Shown here piece after piece: positions 47,292 through 58,413 of a stretch of 64,000 bases of DNA (its first letter is position 1; each line of letters opens with the position of its first letter). Below the pieces are notes generated by a model. That model had not been told where the DNA came from. It saw only the letters and a program-made list of their open reading frames with translations, and made no database searches. Made by a program: the position numbers and the translations under genes. Origin of the DNA: Mixophyes australis (lineage: Eukaryota; Chordata; Amphibia; Anura; Limnodynastidae); the NCBI GenBank assembly GCA_036250195.1, contig JAVHZZ010000010.1, forward strand, positions 77,309,423 to 77,373,422. The letters are read 5' to 3'.

Positions 47292-47854
47292 GGCTGGGTA
47301 CACACTACAGGTTTTTCAGCTGATTATTGGGCCAAACACCTGTAAACCGACTGTTCCATATCGCAGTAGTGTGTACACTTACACAATGACCGATAGTCAT
47401 TCCAAAGCACCGATCGTCAGTTCACTTGGTTGGTCGTTAAAACTAATAATCTTGTTCCAACCGCCTTCCGATCCTGCAGTGAGTATGCACTCACGATCAT
47501 AATCTCCTTACAGTTTACAGAGTCGTGGTCTTTTCAGCCAATGCCGGCAATGAACATGTCCCGGTGACTAAATGTAGAGAGTGCTGTAGATTTAATAATT
47601 TGTCAGTTCGTTCTGAGACTGAATATTTTGTTTCAGAGTCACTGAAGCTAATGATATTTGTAATGACATGTGGATAGCTGTAACAAGGTGGTTAATCAGT
47701 GTGACAGGAATGAATGAATGCATATTGTGTTGTCAATCTCTAAACAACTACAGGGCCAGATGAAGAGCACAGAACTGAAGGTAAACTGTGTAGGTAGGTA
47801 TCAGCAGACCAGTTGGACAAATTGGCCGAATGTTTTTGTAGTTTGTACCCAGCC
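47292..47854. mobile_element. GCTGGGTACACACTAC-type MITE, copy 3
   Basis: It begins GGCTGGGTACACACTACAG and ends TGTAGTTTGTACCCAGCC. It is longer than the first copy, so the middle may hold another insertion. Flanks do not give a clean duplication. Confidence 0.6.
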
Positions 47855-48293
47855 GTATAGAGAGATCCAACACACTGTCATATGGAAGCTTATCCACTCG
47901 CCAGTATAACAATAGGACAGAGACCTGCAGGTTTATAATATGGCTGTATCTGTGAGCAAGGTAAATGCTGGTCAGTAAACTCACATAACTCCTGTGTGTG
48001 CCCTCCCCGTTCTGTAGGTGCTGTATGACAAGACTGACGACTCTGGTTTTCTTAAAAATTATCAGCAGTGCTGGAGCAACACATGTGACCTATTCAGATA
48101 ACTGTAAGCTCCTCCTCTGCTGTGTTAGAGTTAATTGTTAATTTCAGTCCTATATTTTCAATAGACCATGAAAAGTAAAATAAGCATTAGATTTGACAGA
48201 ATGAATTAAATACCAGTGTGTGCTGGTTCTCTCCTTCCCCTCCGTTCTGTATTTCATCCTATGGAGACTGCATGGTCAGGTGCTTGCTTATAT

Positions 48294-48583
48294 CATACTT
48301 GCCAACATTTTTATTTTTTCTTCCGGGAGATGCCGGCTGGGACGTGGGCGTGCAGGGGGCGGGGCTGCGAAATCGCGTCATTTTGGCCCCGCCCCCGTGA
48401 CGGAATGATGCAAATCGCGTCATTTTACAGTGGGGGCGGGGCTAAACGCCGCGATTCCGGGTGAATCGCGGCGTTTAAACTAAATTTGTCCCCCTTCCTA
48501 TCAGGGAGATTGCCACACTCGTCCGGGAGACTCTCGCAAAATGCGGGAGTCTCCCGGACAATGCGGGAGAGTTGGCAAGTATG
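48294..48583. mobile_element. CATACTTGCCAAC-family hAT-like MITE, copy 4
   Basis: 290 bp with ends CATACTTGCCAAC and GTTGGCAAGTATG, and GCTTATAT repeated on both sides as a perfect 8-bp duplication. The core has GC boxes and paired CGCCGCGATTC / GAATCGCGGCG. Confidence 0.85.
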
Positions 48584-48670
48584 GCTTATATACACCTCTG
48601 GCAACGGGTCTGATTGAAACACCTTAATTCAATAATTAACAGGTGTGGCCAAATACTTTTGTCCATATAG

Positions 48671-48671
<1 letters not shown>

Positions 48672-48711
<40 letters not shown>
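48672..48711. repeat. TA microsatellite
   Basis: About 17 TA dinucleotides follow GTGTGTA. Similar TA runs are at 13,081-13,105, 15,307-15,336 and 38,214-38,247. Confidence 0.9.
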
Positions 48712-48802
48712 CTAACTGTGTGTTATGATTTGTAATCAGATATAGGACACTTAATACCCTTCTTACAATCATAGCACAATTATGTCTTCCCTTATGTAAC
48801 AC

Positions 48803-49116
48803 CATACTTGCCAACTCTCCCGGTATGTCCGGGAGACTCCCGCATTTTGAGAGAGTCTCCCGGACTCCCGGGCGAGTGTGGCAAAATCCCGGATCTGCCC
48901 ACTTCCTAGTGAAGTGGGCAGAATTAGGTCACAAACGCCGCGATTCCTGGTGAATCGCGGCGTTTGGCCCCGCCCCCCGCTGTCAAATGACGCATTTTGC
49001 GTCATGACGTCATGGGGGCGGGTCCAAAATGACACAGATTTTGGAGGCCCGCCCCTCATGACGCCCACCTCCCCCGCAGGCTCCCGGATACCAACATTGT
49101 AAAGTTGGTAAGTATG
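48803..49116. mobile_element. CATACTTGCCAAC-family hAT-like MITE, copy 5
   Basis: 314 bp with ends CATACTTGCCAACTCTCCC and AAGTTGGTAAGTATG, and TGTAACAC on both sides (perfect 8-bp duplication). Confidence 0.87.
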
Positions 49117-50245
49117 TGTAACACACAGCAAAAAAAAAAAACCCCGAAAACAAATAGAGAATTGCATTCATAACAAGAATCAGGAGCAGCTCAAATGTAA
49201 ACTACCGCAATCCCAAATCATATTATACATTAAAGTTGTAATGTACATCAAAACAATGTAAAAAGCTGCTGACTGTAGGCCCCAAACCAAAAATCACACA
49301 CATACAAAGAAACACAAACATGGGCGTTGCCTGATACCCACTTGAGTCTCATCTACGAGTGCTCTTCAATCATTCCACAGTTCTGAATCACAAAACTTCT
49401 TCTCTATCAGAGTATTTGTCAACTATGTCTTACGTCAAACAGAATATCCAAGTTATTCCACCACATAGCTATACCTAAATATGACCCCCTGTCAGTGCTT
49501 CATACAGCACAGGCTGCTCCCATGAACTTATGCTGAAACTTTATCCTCCTCAGGACATGTGGCTGATCTGCCAGGTAATCCAGAATGTATTTTGTGCCTG
49601 GTACAGTTAGGTCATTGATGCCCTCAGGGGCATCTCAATGAAATAAAGCAGCTAGCATGGGCAAGGTTACTATTTACTTGATTGGTTTGCACTTAATGTC
49701 CCCAAGTTACAAATATGTGAAGCAAGACACTGCTACTGGATTTACTTACCAAAACCGGGTGATTTATGAATAATAAAAATGTAATTGTTTTTTGTTTTTT
49801 TTTATAAATGTATGAGAAACCTATATAATTACTGTGTGTCAGATTGTGTCCCATGTTGTACCTCATGCTGTACTGTATGATACTGTGAGGAAATAACCGG
49901 AGTGACAGAACTTGCCTTAGGTAGAAGAGGCAACTGTTTGGCACATCGAGGTGTGAGGCACAGGACGAGTCCTTATCATTCTTGGTCTCACAAGAAACTA
50001 CTTATTCTCTCGTCATGCACTATCAGATTCATTTTTTTGCCTTTCTGCACACATATGCTTATAAAACATAGTCCTACAACCTAACTATGTAGACACCCCA
50101 TTATAACAACACATTTAGTTTGACAACTTTGATTTCTACTGGAATTGTGTCATGATTACATTTAAATAGAGTAAGTAAAGCCACTGTTTAACATTAATAT
50201 ATAACAAATATATACAATGATATATATGCAGTGTTTATTCTTAAC
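49117..50245. other. unassigned stretch
   Basis: 1.1 kb of A/T-rich sequence between two MITEs, starting with the 8-bp duplication of the left one. No gene or repeat family is recognised. Confidence 0.4.
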
Positions 50246-50550
50246 CATAGTTGCCTACTCTCCCCCGGAATGTCCGGGAGACTCCAGAATTTCTGGGAGT
50301 CCACCTGGACTCCCTGGAGGGCAGGACAACTTCCCAGATCCTGTCAGCTCGGTAAGGTAAAATGAGGGGGCGGGGCCACGATGACGTGTGAATTGCGTAA
50401 CTAAGCTCTGCCCCCTGCTGTTATAGGTCAACAATCGCTATGGCCGTTTAGGGGGTGGGGCCAATTACACGGTTCTCCGAGCCCCAACCCCACACGCCCA
50501 CCTGCCCCTCGGACCTCCAGGAAAGCTAATGCCAAGAGTTGGCAAGTATG
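50246..50550. mobile_element. CATACTTGCCAAC-family hAT-like MITE, copy 6
   Basis: 305 bp with ends CATAGTTGCCTACTCTCCC and GAGTTGGCAAGTATG. The flanks TTCTTAAC and TTCTTAGC differ at one base. Confidence 0.8.
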
Positions 50551-50905
50551 TTCTTAGCTATATTTGATCACCCTGTTGTCTTCACTGTGTAGAAAAGAGT
50601 GGACTGGGAGGGACCAGTGATGTCACAGCAACCTATTGGGGACCTTAAGTAAAATACATTTTTGAAGCCCTTCTGACAGTTATTTAGAGGAATTTTACTT
50701 TATGGTGCACACACTGAAATAACAGAACAACCGTATTTATATAATAAATACAGTGATGTACAATAACCTTTACATACCCACTGCAGCCCGCGACATAAAA
50801 AATTACAAATTGTAACAGCGTCCCTGGCTGTAACTCAGAGCAACCAAATGAAAGCGTCATTCAGAGTAAGGTGAGCGTTTTTTGTTAGCAATCGCTCTGA
50901 ACATA

Positions 50906-51216
50906 GGGCCTGAGTCATAAAGAAAAGTTAAGGAGTAAATGTTCCCCGGGACAAACCATGTTACAATGCAAGGGGTGCAAATTAATTCATTATTTTGCAC
51001 ATAAGTTAAATACAGGCTGCTTTTTCATCTAGCACACAAATACTTGATCGCTTTATGTTTGCACTGAAATTTAAAGTTGATTTAGGACATGCCCTATCCC
51101 AACTATAAATCTGTCCCCACATTTTAAATTTACCTCCCCCTCCAATGCAACATGGTTTTGCTAAGGTTGAAAGTTACTCCTTTTTTATGCTTTGCTCTCC
51201 TTAATGACTCAGGCCC
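50906..51216. mobile_element. palindromic MITE with GGGCCTGATTCAT-type ends, short form A
   Basis: It begins GGGCCTGAGTCATAAAG and ends TTAATGACTCAGGCCC, with ATA on both sides. The interior includes CAATGCAAGGGGTGCAAATT, shared with the copy at 61.7 kb. Confidence 0.75.
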
Positions 51217-52632
51217 ATAGACTTTATAGGAACATTATCATATAACATTACTTTCTTCTAAGTAAATGAGAGTAGTCCCATGCATGAGCCATGGCCAGTA
51301 AGGCTAAGCAGGTATTAAACTGTTTCCATGATCATTTGAGCCATTACAGTGACAGCTGGCAGCTCAGTAGTGACACAGTGAAATAAGGTGCGTTTAGTTG
51401 TTGGTATCACAGTGAGAGCATAAAGGAACCGTATTCTCCGTATGGAGTTTATTAAGCATCATGCCATGTGCACATATGCTGTAACCCAGTACCCATCCAG
51501 ATTCCATGCCCTATATGATTCATTGCACATAGAAAATCCATCAGACAGTACATAACGCTGTGACTATAAAGTTGTAATATAAGGTCTGTGGTAACTGTGA
51601 CTGGACACAGAGGGTTATGTGGCCAGGACTCAGGATCTATATGTATAGGAATGTTTCAGCGCTGCTGACTGTAGTCACATAGATGTGTCATACAAAGAAG
51701 CAATACACATATGAACACAAGAACTAATAATCAACCTTCCGTCAATCTTATCTTCTTAACACCATATATACATGAATAAAGTATTCAAAAAATACTTATA
51801 TTTTAGGGGTAGATCCGTAGGTCACCTCATTCAGATCTCTCCTCCGTTATATAGTGACATACCATGAAAAATATAAAAACATGACATAGTATAATACTGT
51901 AACCACAAATAAAGTCATGTAGTGAAAATGAGGTTAATCAACTTCAATCCAAAGGTGTCTTCTTATGTGAATCCACTCACCAGATACAAAATATATAAGT
52001 GCCTTATACGTGTTAAACGTGTTCCATATAATGTGATTTATCTGATGTCTTCACCCAACTCCTTAAGTGATAATACTTACAAGATAAAAAGAAATAGTAG
52101 GCCTGGATTCAAGTTCTTTTTAAGATCTTCCATAGAAATAATCAAAGTTTGTCTCCCAAATGGATATTTCCAGTATTGAAAATAGAGAAAAAAACGGATC
52201 TAGTGTGATACCGTTGACCACAAAATTTATTGCACATACATAGCATAAGCAAAAAAGATAAAATGACATAAAAATAATAAAATCTGGACCACAGGATTAT
52301 CAGGGTCCCTACCAGATATCAGTGGATAAACAGCTTGTAATTATGTCTCCCCGGGGTCCACTTCTCTGGTTATTTTGAATTGGTATAGATGGAGTACTCA
52401 TAAATTTCAGGTCCAGTAGCCCTATTTCTCCAACGCGTTTCAACCTGTCAATGTAGGTCTTTTTCAAGGATAGGGCTGGTGTAAAATGAGCTGTCTTTTA
52501 TACAGGAAGTTGCCATAATTGTAGTTCAAAGGTCACATTTGAATTTCATCAATCATGTTACAGGACTCAGGATCTGCCTCAGTATGATGAGAGGTGGCTC
52601 GTAGCAGCCGTATATACCAGACACACCTACCA
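51217..52632. other. unassigned stretch with a possible old retroelement end
   Basis: Near 52,430 the sequence reads TCCAACGCGTTTCAACCTGT, and similar GAAACGCGTTGGA strings are common in amphibian repeats. I cannot name the element or its limits. Confidence 0.35.
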
Positions 52633-52891
52633 CATACTTGCCAACTTCTGCTAGTTGGCGTTTGGGAGCTGCCGGGGGAGGTGACGTAATGACGCAAACG
52701 CGTCATTTTACAGCAGGGCCAATGCCGCGATTCCCGGAGAATCTCTGTATTTGGACCTATTTCTTCCCACTTCTGTAGGAAGTGGGCAGATGCGGGAGAC
52801 TGCTATATACTCCCGGGAGTCCGGGAGACTTACCCGGAAACCGGGAGTCTCCCGGACATTCCGGGAAGTTCCGGGAGAGTTGGTAAGTATG
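52633..52891. mobile_element. CATACTTGCCAAC-family hAT-like MITE, copy 7
   Basis: 259 bp with ends CATACTTGCCAACTTCTGC and GAGAGTTGGTAAGTATG. The flanks ACCTACCA and ATCTACCA differ at one base. Confidence 0.8.
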
Positions 52892-54461
52892 ATCTACCAA
52901 CCAACTATTGTTTTTTTTCCAGATCATGAGTCACCACTTACTGCTTTTCTCCCAGATCATTAGCACACATCTATTGATTCTATCCAAGTTCATGAGAACC
53001 CCCCCCTCCCTGTTGATTTTCTCCTAGATCATGAGCCCCCCATCAATCTTCACTGCTTACCTGCAGAGCTTGCCCAGAATTAGATCCCACTAGGACACTG
53101 TTCTGCAGGTGTAGGAGGGGCTTCAGCTGTCTATAAGGTAATGGGAAAGTAGTACTTTACTTTTCAACAGAGCCGCAGTGGAATGTCGAGTTAACACTGA
53201 GCAATGCACTTTGCCTCCAAGCTTCATATCTGAACATTCCATTTTTGATGTTTAGTGGTCCTTAAAGGGCTCACCGTGTATGTTTCCGTAAACCTTACAT
53301 CAACCTTAGAATTCTAAACATTTGCATGCAAATAAACACACGGAGACTTGTATAAGTTATTAAAAATTGCCAGAACTTTTATTATGATTTTAACTTTAAC
53401 TAGACCTATGGTGGCGGAGAAAGGGCACTGCGAAACAACTCTCAAGCTGATAACACTATCACGAGTGGACTGGCACAAACCGCCGTACGCCCACAACCAC
53501 GGGGAACAAATCCCAACATAACTTTGCGCTGAGTTGGCGTCAGAGTGACTGCCTCTTTAAAACTCACGCTGCCCTCCCTCACCGAGCCGGACAGGGACCC
53601 TCCTCACCGAAGGGCCAAAAAGGGAGTTACTGGTGCCTCAACGGGGGGCAGTGACCTACAACAACTACCTGTGCGCCCACAAATCAGCCGCTGAACGCAG
53701 TGCCTTCCTACCGCAACATAACCGAAATTACCACACAAAGGAGTGGGTGGGTGGGATCTCGTGCTGTGGAATGAGGCAGAACAGGAAGTACAGCCTACTA
53801 TATCAATCAAGGTCCCTCCCACTGGAGCACACATTGGTCGGGCCAAACCTATGTTAACCCCTTCAGGTAAGTGTTCAGCTTACTACAAACCCTGTCGCCC
53901 TTTAAGTGCATTCGTCCTATTCGGCCTCACTTGTCATTAAGGAGTCACAAGGACAGTCCTCATAGAAAACAGAATATAGGACACACCTTATATGAATGGA
54001 ATAAAGATTTAAGATATAAATAGTTATGTGGAGTAAGAAAGGAATTACAGAGAAGTCACAGATCCTGAGGGAAGGGGGTGGCTCTCAGTCAGCCTGTGCA
54101 TTCTGTCACTGTGCCTGGCTTTCTACGTCCATAACAGCAGCTCAGAATGTTTTGTTGTGACAGAGCGGGTGACCCTGTGGTGTTATTGGCAGAGGGTAAC
54201 ACATGCGTGTGGTAGCACGTGAATATTTCTTTCACCCAGAATTCAGTGATAAGAACACAATGTCTAGAACATGCAGTGTTTACACTCTTGACAGAACAGC
54301 ATAAGAAAGAAAATTTAACGCCTATTATGCTACATACCACACACTGAAGTTATTCTTATTCTTTTACAGCAATAGACAACTATTTAAATAGTAAAATATA
54401 GAGAAAATGTATTAAGAGAAAAATAAATCATAAACCAGGTATACTAAACATCAAAACATGT
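52892..54461. other. unassigned stretch
   Basis: The part 53,340-53,960 is GC-richer and unlike its surroundings. Short open frames occur on both strands without recognisable domains. It may be an unclassified repeat. Confidence 0.35.
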
Positions 54462-54692
54462 GTTTCCCTTCTGGATGACTCCAGTATTTTGGGGGGTTCT
54501 CCAGGACTCCCGGGAAAGTAGCCCACTCTTTTGGATTCACCTCTGCTTCGTCTGGGCCTTGATGACGCAGTTCACGTTTGCCTGGCCCCACCCCCTGCGG
54601 TTTGATGATGCAATTGCTTCATTGCGCATCACGCCACCCACACTTACCCTTTGGACCTCTCTTCACAGAGATCCCAAAAAGTAGTCAAGTAT
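54462..54692. mobile_element. CATACTTGCCAAC-family MITE, copy 8 (strongly diverged)
   Basis: Only the interior is clear: CCAGGACTCCCGGGAAAGTAG, GATGACGCAGTTCACG, CCCACACTTACCC. The ends are eroded. Confidence 0.45.
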
Positions 54693-54860
54693 TTTCTTGT
54701 ACTACATTCCTCATTGATTACATTTTGTAATCTACTTAAAAGAGCAGCTTAGATTTGGGTGAGATATGTAAAATAACATTGGTGGGTTCTGTGATGCCTA
54801 ATGGTCTAAGCTGGAGGACCTGTAACCGGGACAGGACTTTGTAAACTCCTAGAAGCGTTG

Positions 54861-55203
54861 TCATCATCATCATCTATTTATTTATATAGCGCCACTAATT
54901 CCTCAGCGCTGTACAGAGAACTCATTCACATCAGTCCCTGCCCCACTGGAGCTTACAGTCTAAATTCCCTAACACAGACACACAGACAGACAGAGAAAGA
55001 GAGTAAGGTCAATTTTTTTATATCGGCCAATTAACCAGTATGTTTTTGGAGTGTGGAAGGAAACCGGAGCACCCGGAGGAAACCCACACAAACACAAGGA
55101 GAACATACAAACTCCACACAGATAAGGCCATGGTCGAGAATCGAACTCATGACCCCAGTGCTGTGAGGCAGAAGTGCTAACCACTAGGCCACTGTGCTGC
55201 CCC
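54861..55203 (-). mobile_element. L2/CR1-type LINE 3' fragment
   Basis: Reverse orientation, from TCATCATCATCATCTATTTA to CACTAGGCCACTGTGCTGCC, with the complete 5'-truncated consensus seen in the other copies. Confidence 0.82.
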
Positions 55204-56026
55204 ATGAGCTTCCAATTAATCTGCTAGTAGTTTGAAAAATAAAGCCCACTTCTAAGGTGAAAATAATGATTTTGGTAGGAAATGAAGAGGAATTGTTTTA
55301 TTTGATTATTTGCTGTAATGGACAACTTCTTCTTATGTATGCGCTTGAGCTTGTGTTATGAAACAGATGTAATATGCCATCAATGCAGCTTGGGCACACG
55401 TTTCTTTTGTCGCTCTAAGGAGAAAACATGTTTTAGTATAATTTTTTATGAAAAATACAGATATGTGTTTCTATAATGAATCTTATTTATTTATATACAT
55501 ACATTTTGTGTTGGCTTTCTAAAGGTGTCATAACAGTTTTTGGTCTATTTAAGTAATACAGAAGTTACATAGAGAATGCTGCCATGTATTTGTGAAAATG
55601 TCCCACAGTCAGTGACTTAAATAATAGTAAGTTGTCCTCTTGGCGGCAGTGTGAGCTTCAGCAGAACAAAGGAGTTCTACTATTAGACAAGCGTCATTGC
55701 TGTGAATGTATAGAGCACAGTACCTATGTATCTGCAGTGAGAGTCAGAAACTTTTTTGCTACTTGGCTTATATAATGCACAGTGCAGTTATTATGTGTAC
55801 GCTTTCTTGTTTCTGTTTGATCGTTTGGGTTATGTTCACATCCTTTTTTTCCAACATTCCTGAGGTAGGCGGTAGGGAGAAGTTTAATAAACAACACACA
55901 TCAAATGAGCAGTGCTAGTCATATTTCTGCTATCTCACTATCGGCATTCTGTATCATGGGGCCAAATATTTGGTAAATGAACATGCCGTACTATGTGCCT
56001 TTATTTATTCCAGTATTGGATAACAA
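55204..56026. other. unassigned stretch
   Basis: About 820 A/T-rich bases between an L2 fragment and a MITE. Nothing is recognised. Confidence 0.4.
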
Positions 56027-56217
56027 CATACTTGCCAACTCTCCCGGAATGTCCGGGAGACTCCCGCATTTTCACCCTGCTGTAAAATGACGCAAATTTG
56101 CGTCATTACGTCACGGGGCGGGTCCAAAATGACGCAAATTTTTAGAGCCCCGCCCCCATCACGCCCACCTCCCCCGGCAGGCTCCCGGAAGCCAGCTTTA
56201 GAAAGTTGGCAAGTATA
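56027..56217. mobile_element. CATACTTGCCAAC-family hAT-like MITE, copy 9
   Basis: 191 bp with ends CATACTTGCCAACTCTCCC and AAGTTGGCAAGTATA, and GATAACAA on both sides (perfect 8-bp duplication). It is shorter than the other copies through loss of one arm segment. Confidence 0.87.
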
Positions 56218-56716
56218 GATAACAAACATGGAGCACCAGAACGTTGCTGAGTACCCCATGTGGCTATTACCTTCACAGTTAACCTGCAGCACTTCAGCAG
56301 TAAGGCGGAAGTTGTATTATAGGATAGATTTACTATATTTGATCGTAAGCTGGTGTAGAAATAGGACAGGCTTTCCCTACTGTGAGGGCTGCAAATCTGG
56401 ATTATGGACTTTAGAATCATAATGGATCTTTTATGCAGAGCTTTAAACTTGGACTTGTGATGAATTTCCATGTTCTGATTCAGTAATTCATCAAAGGGCT
56501 GCTATGTAAGCGTCATTCTCCTTTTGTAGAGGCTTATTTGATTAACTCATCAAAAAACATTTTTAATTATGATAAATATTAAGCTGTATTATACATTCTT
56601 ACACTGCTGCAGTTCAACTGTTACTCTTATCAAGATTTGTAAAATGAATATTTCTGAAGTTTGCAATGTATTTGATTAAAGATATGCATTTTTTTTAACT
56701 GTAATTGTTTTGCTGA

Positions 56717-58248
56717 TAGTCATGGCCAAAAGTTTTGAGAATGACACAAATATTGTTTTTCACATAGTTTGCTGCTTCAGTGTTTTTAGACTGAAGTAAA
56801 ATTTCAAGCATTTCATAAGTGTCAAAGGCTTTTATTGACAATTACATTAAGTTTATGCAAAGAGTCAATATTTGCAGTGTTGATCCTTCTTTTTGAAGAC
56901 CTCTGCAATTCGCCCTGACATGTTTTCAATCAACTTCTGGGCCACATACTGACTGATGGCCGCCCATTCTTACCTAATCAATGCTTGGAGTTTGTCATAA
57001 TTTGTGGGTTTTTGTTTGTTCACCCGCCTCTTAAGGATTGACTAGAAAGTCTCAGTGGGATTAAGGTCTGGGGAGTTTCCTGGCCATTGACCCAAAATTT
57101 TGATGTTTTGAACCCCAAACCACTTCGTTATCACTTTAACCTTATTGCAAGGTGCTTCATCATGCTGGAGAAGGCATTGTTCATCACCAAACTGTTCTTG
57201 GATGGTTGGGAGAAGTTGCTCTTGGAGGATGTTTTGGTACCATTCTTTATTCGTTGCTGTGTTCTTAGGCAAAATTGTGAGTGATCCCACTTCCACCAGT
57301 GCAGAACTTGCTCAGGAATGGCAGCAGGCAGGTGTGAGTACATCTGCATGCACAGTGATGCAAAAAGTTTTGGAGGATGGCCTGGTGTCAAGAAGACCAG
57401 CAAAGAAGCCACTTCTCTCTAGGTAAAACATCAGGGACAGGTTAATATTCTGCAAAAGGTACAGGGATTGGACTGCTGAGGACTGGGGTAAAGTAATTTT
57501 CTCTGATGAAACCCCTTTAAGATTGGGGCATCTGGAAAAACGTTTGTGCGGAGAAGGAAAGGTGAGCGCTACCATCAGTCCTGTGTCATGCCAACAGTAA
57601 AGCATCCTGAGACCATTCATGTGTGGGGTTGCTTCTCAGCCAAGGGAGTGGGCTCACTCACAATTTTGCCTAAGAACACAGCCATGAATAAAGAATGGTA
57701 CCAAAACATATTCCAAGAGCAACTTCTCCCAATCATCCAAGAACAGTTTTATGATGAACAATGTCTCTTCCAGGATAATAGAGCATCTTGCCATAAGGCA
57801 AAAGTGATTAATAAGTGGCTCGGGGATCAAAACATCAAATTTTTGGGTACTTGGCCAGGAAACTCCCCAGACCTTAAGCCCATTGAGAACTTGTGGTCTA
57901 TCCTCAAGAGGAGGGTGGGCAAACAAAAACCCTTAAATTGTGACAAACTCCGAGCATTGATTAGGTAAGAATGGGCGGCCATCAGTCAGTATGTGGCCCA
58001 GAAGTTGATTGACAGCATGCCAGGGCGAATTGCAGAGGTCTTCAAAAAGAAGGGTCAACACTGCAGATATTGACTCTTTGCATAAACTTAATGTAATTGT
58101 CAATAAAAGACTTTGACACTTATGAAATGCTTGTAATTGTACTTCAGTATACCATAGCAGCATCTAACAAAAGGACTAAAAACACTGAAGCAGCAAACTT
58201 TGTGAAAAACATTACTTGTGTCATTCTCAAAAGTTTTGGCCATAACTG
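56717..58248. mobile_element. Tc1/mariner element rearranged as an inverted duplication
   Basis: The ends read AGTCATGGCCAAAAGTTTTG and CAAAAGTTTTGGCCATAACTG, and the right end is followed by TA. The left arm (56,717 to about 57,290) is the reverse complement of the right arm (about 57,640-58,248), and each encodes the C-terminal half of a Tc1 transposase. The left is on the minus strand (IQEQFGDEQCLLQHDEAP, then NSPDLNPTE). The right is on the plus strand (IQEQFYDEQCLFQDNRASCH, then NSPDLKPIENLWS). Only the plus copy also has the segment before it (WQQAGVSTSAC, FSDET). Stops and frameshifts break both, so neither can make active transposase. Confidence 0.82.
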
Positions 58249-58413
58249 TACATAGTATATCTGTGGAGTGCAGTACCTTCTTCTAGAGCAGTGTTCCTCA
58301 AACCTAGTCCTCAGGACCCCTAACAGTACATGTTTTCCAGGTTACAAGGGAAATAATGATACTACCTGTGGATCTGTTACAATGTGTCAGTCAGTAATGA
58401 ATATATCTGTGCT

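Noticed and set aside
48000..48100. Possible exon after the acceptor-like CCCGTTCTGTAG
   Set aside because: The reading VLYDKTDDSGFLKNYQQ has no match to PNPLA2 or another protein I know, and no good donor closes it.
57546..57968. Active Tc1 transposase gene
   Set aside because: The frame lacks the N-terminal DNA-binding part, upstream segments are frame-shifted or stopped, and the element is an inverted-duplicate derivative.
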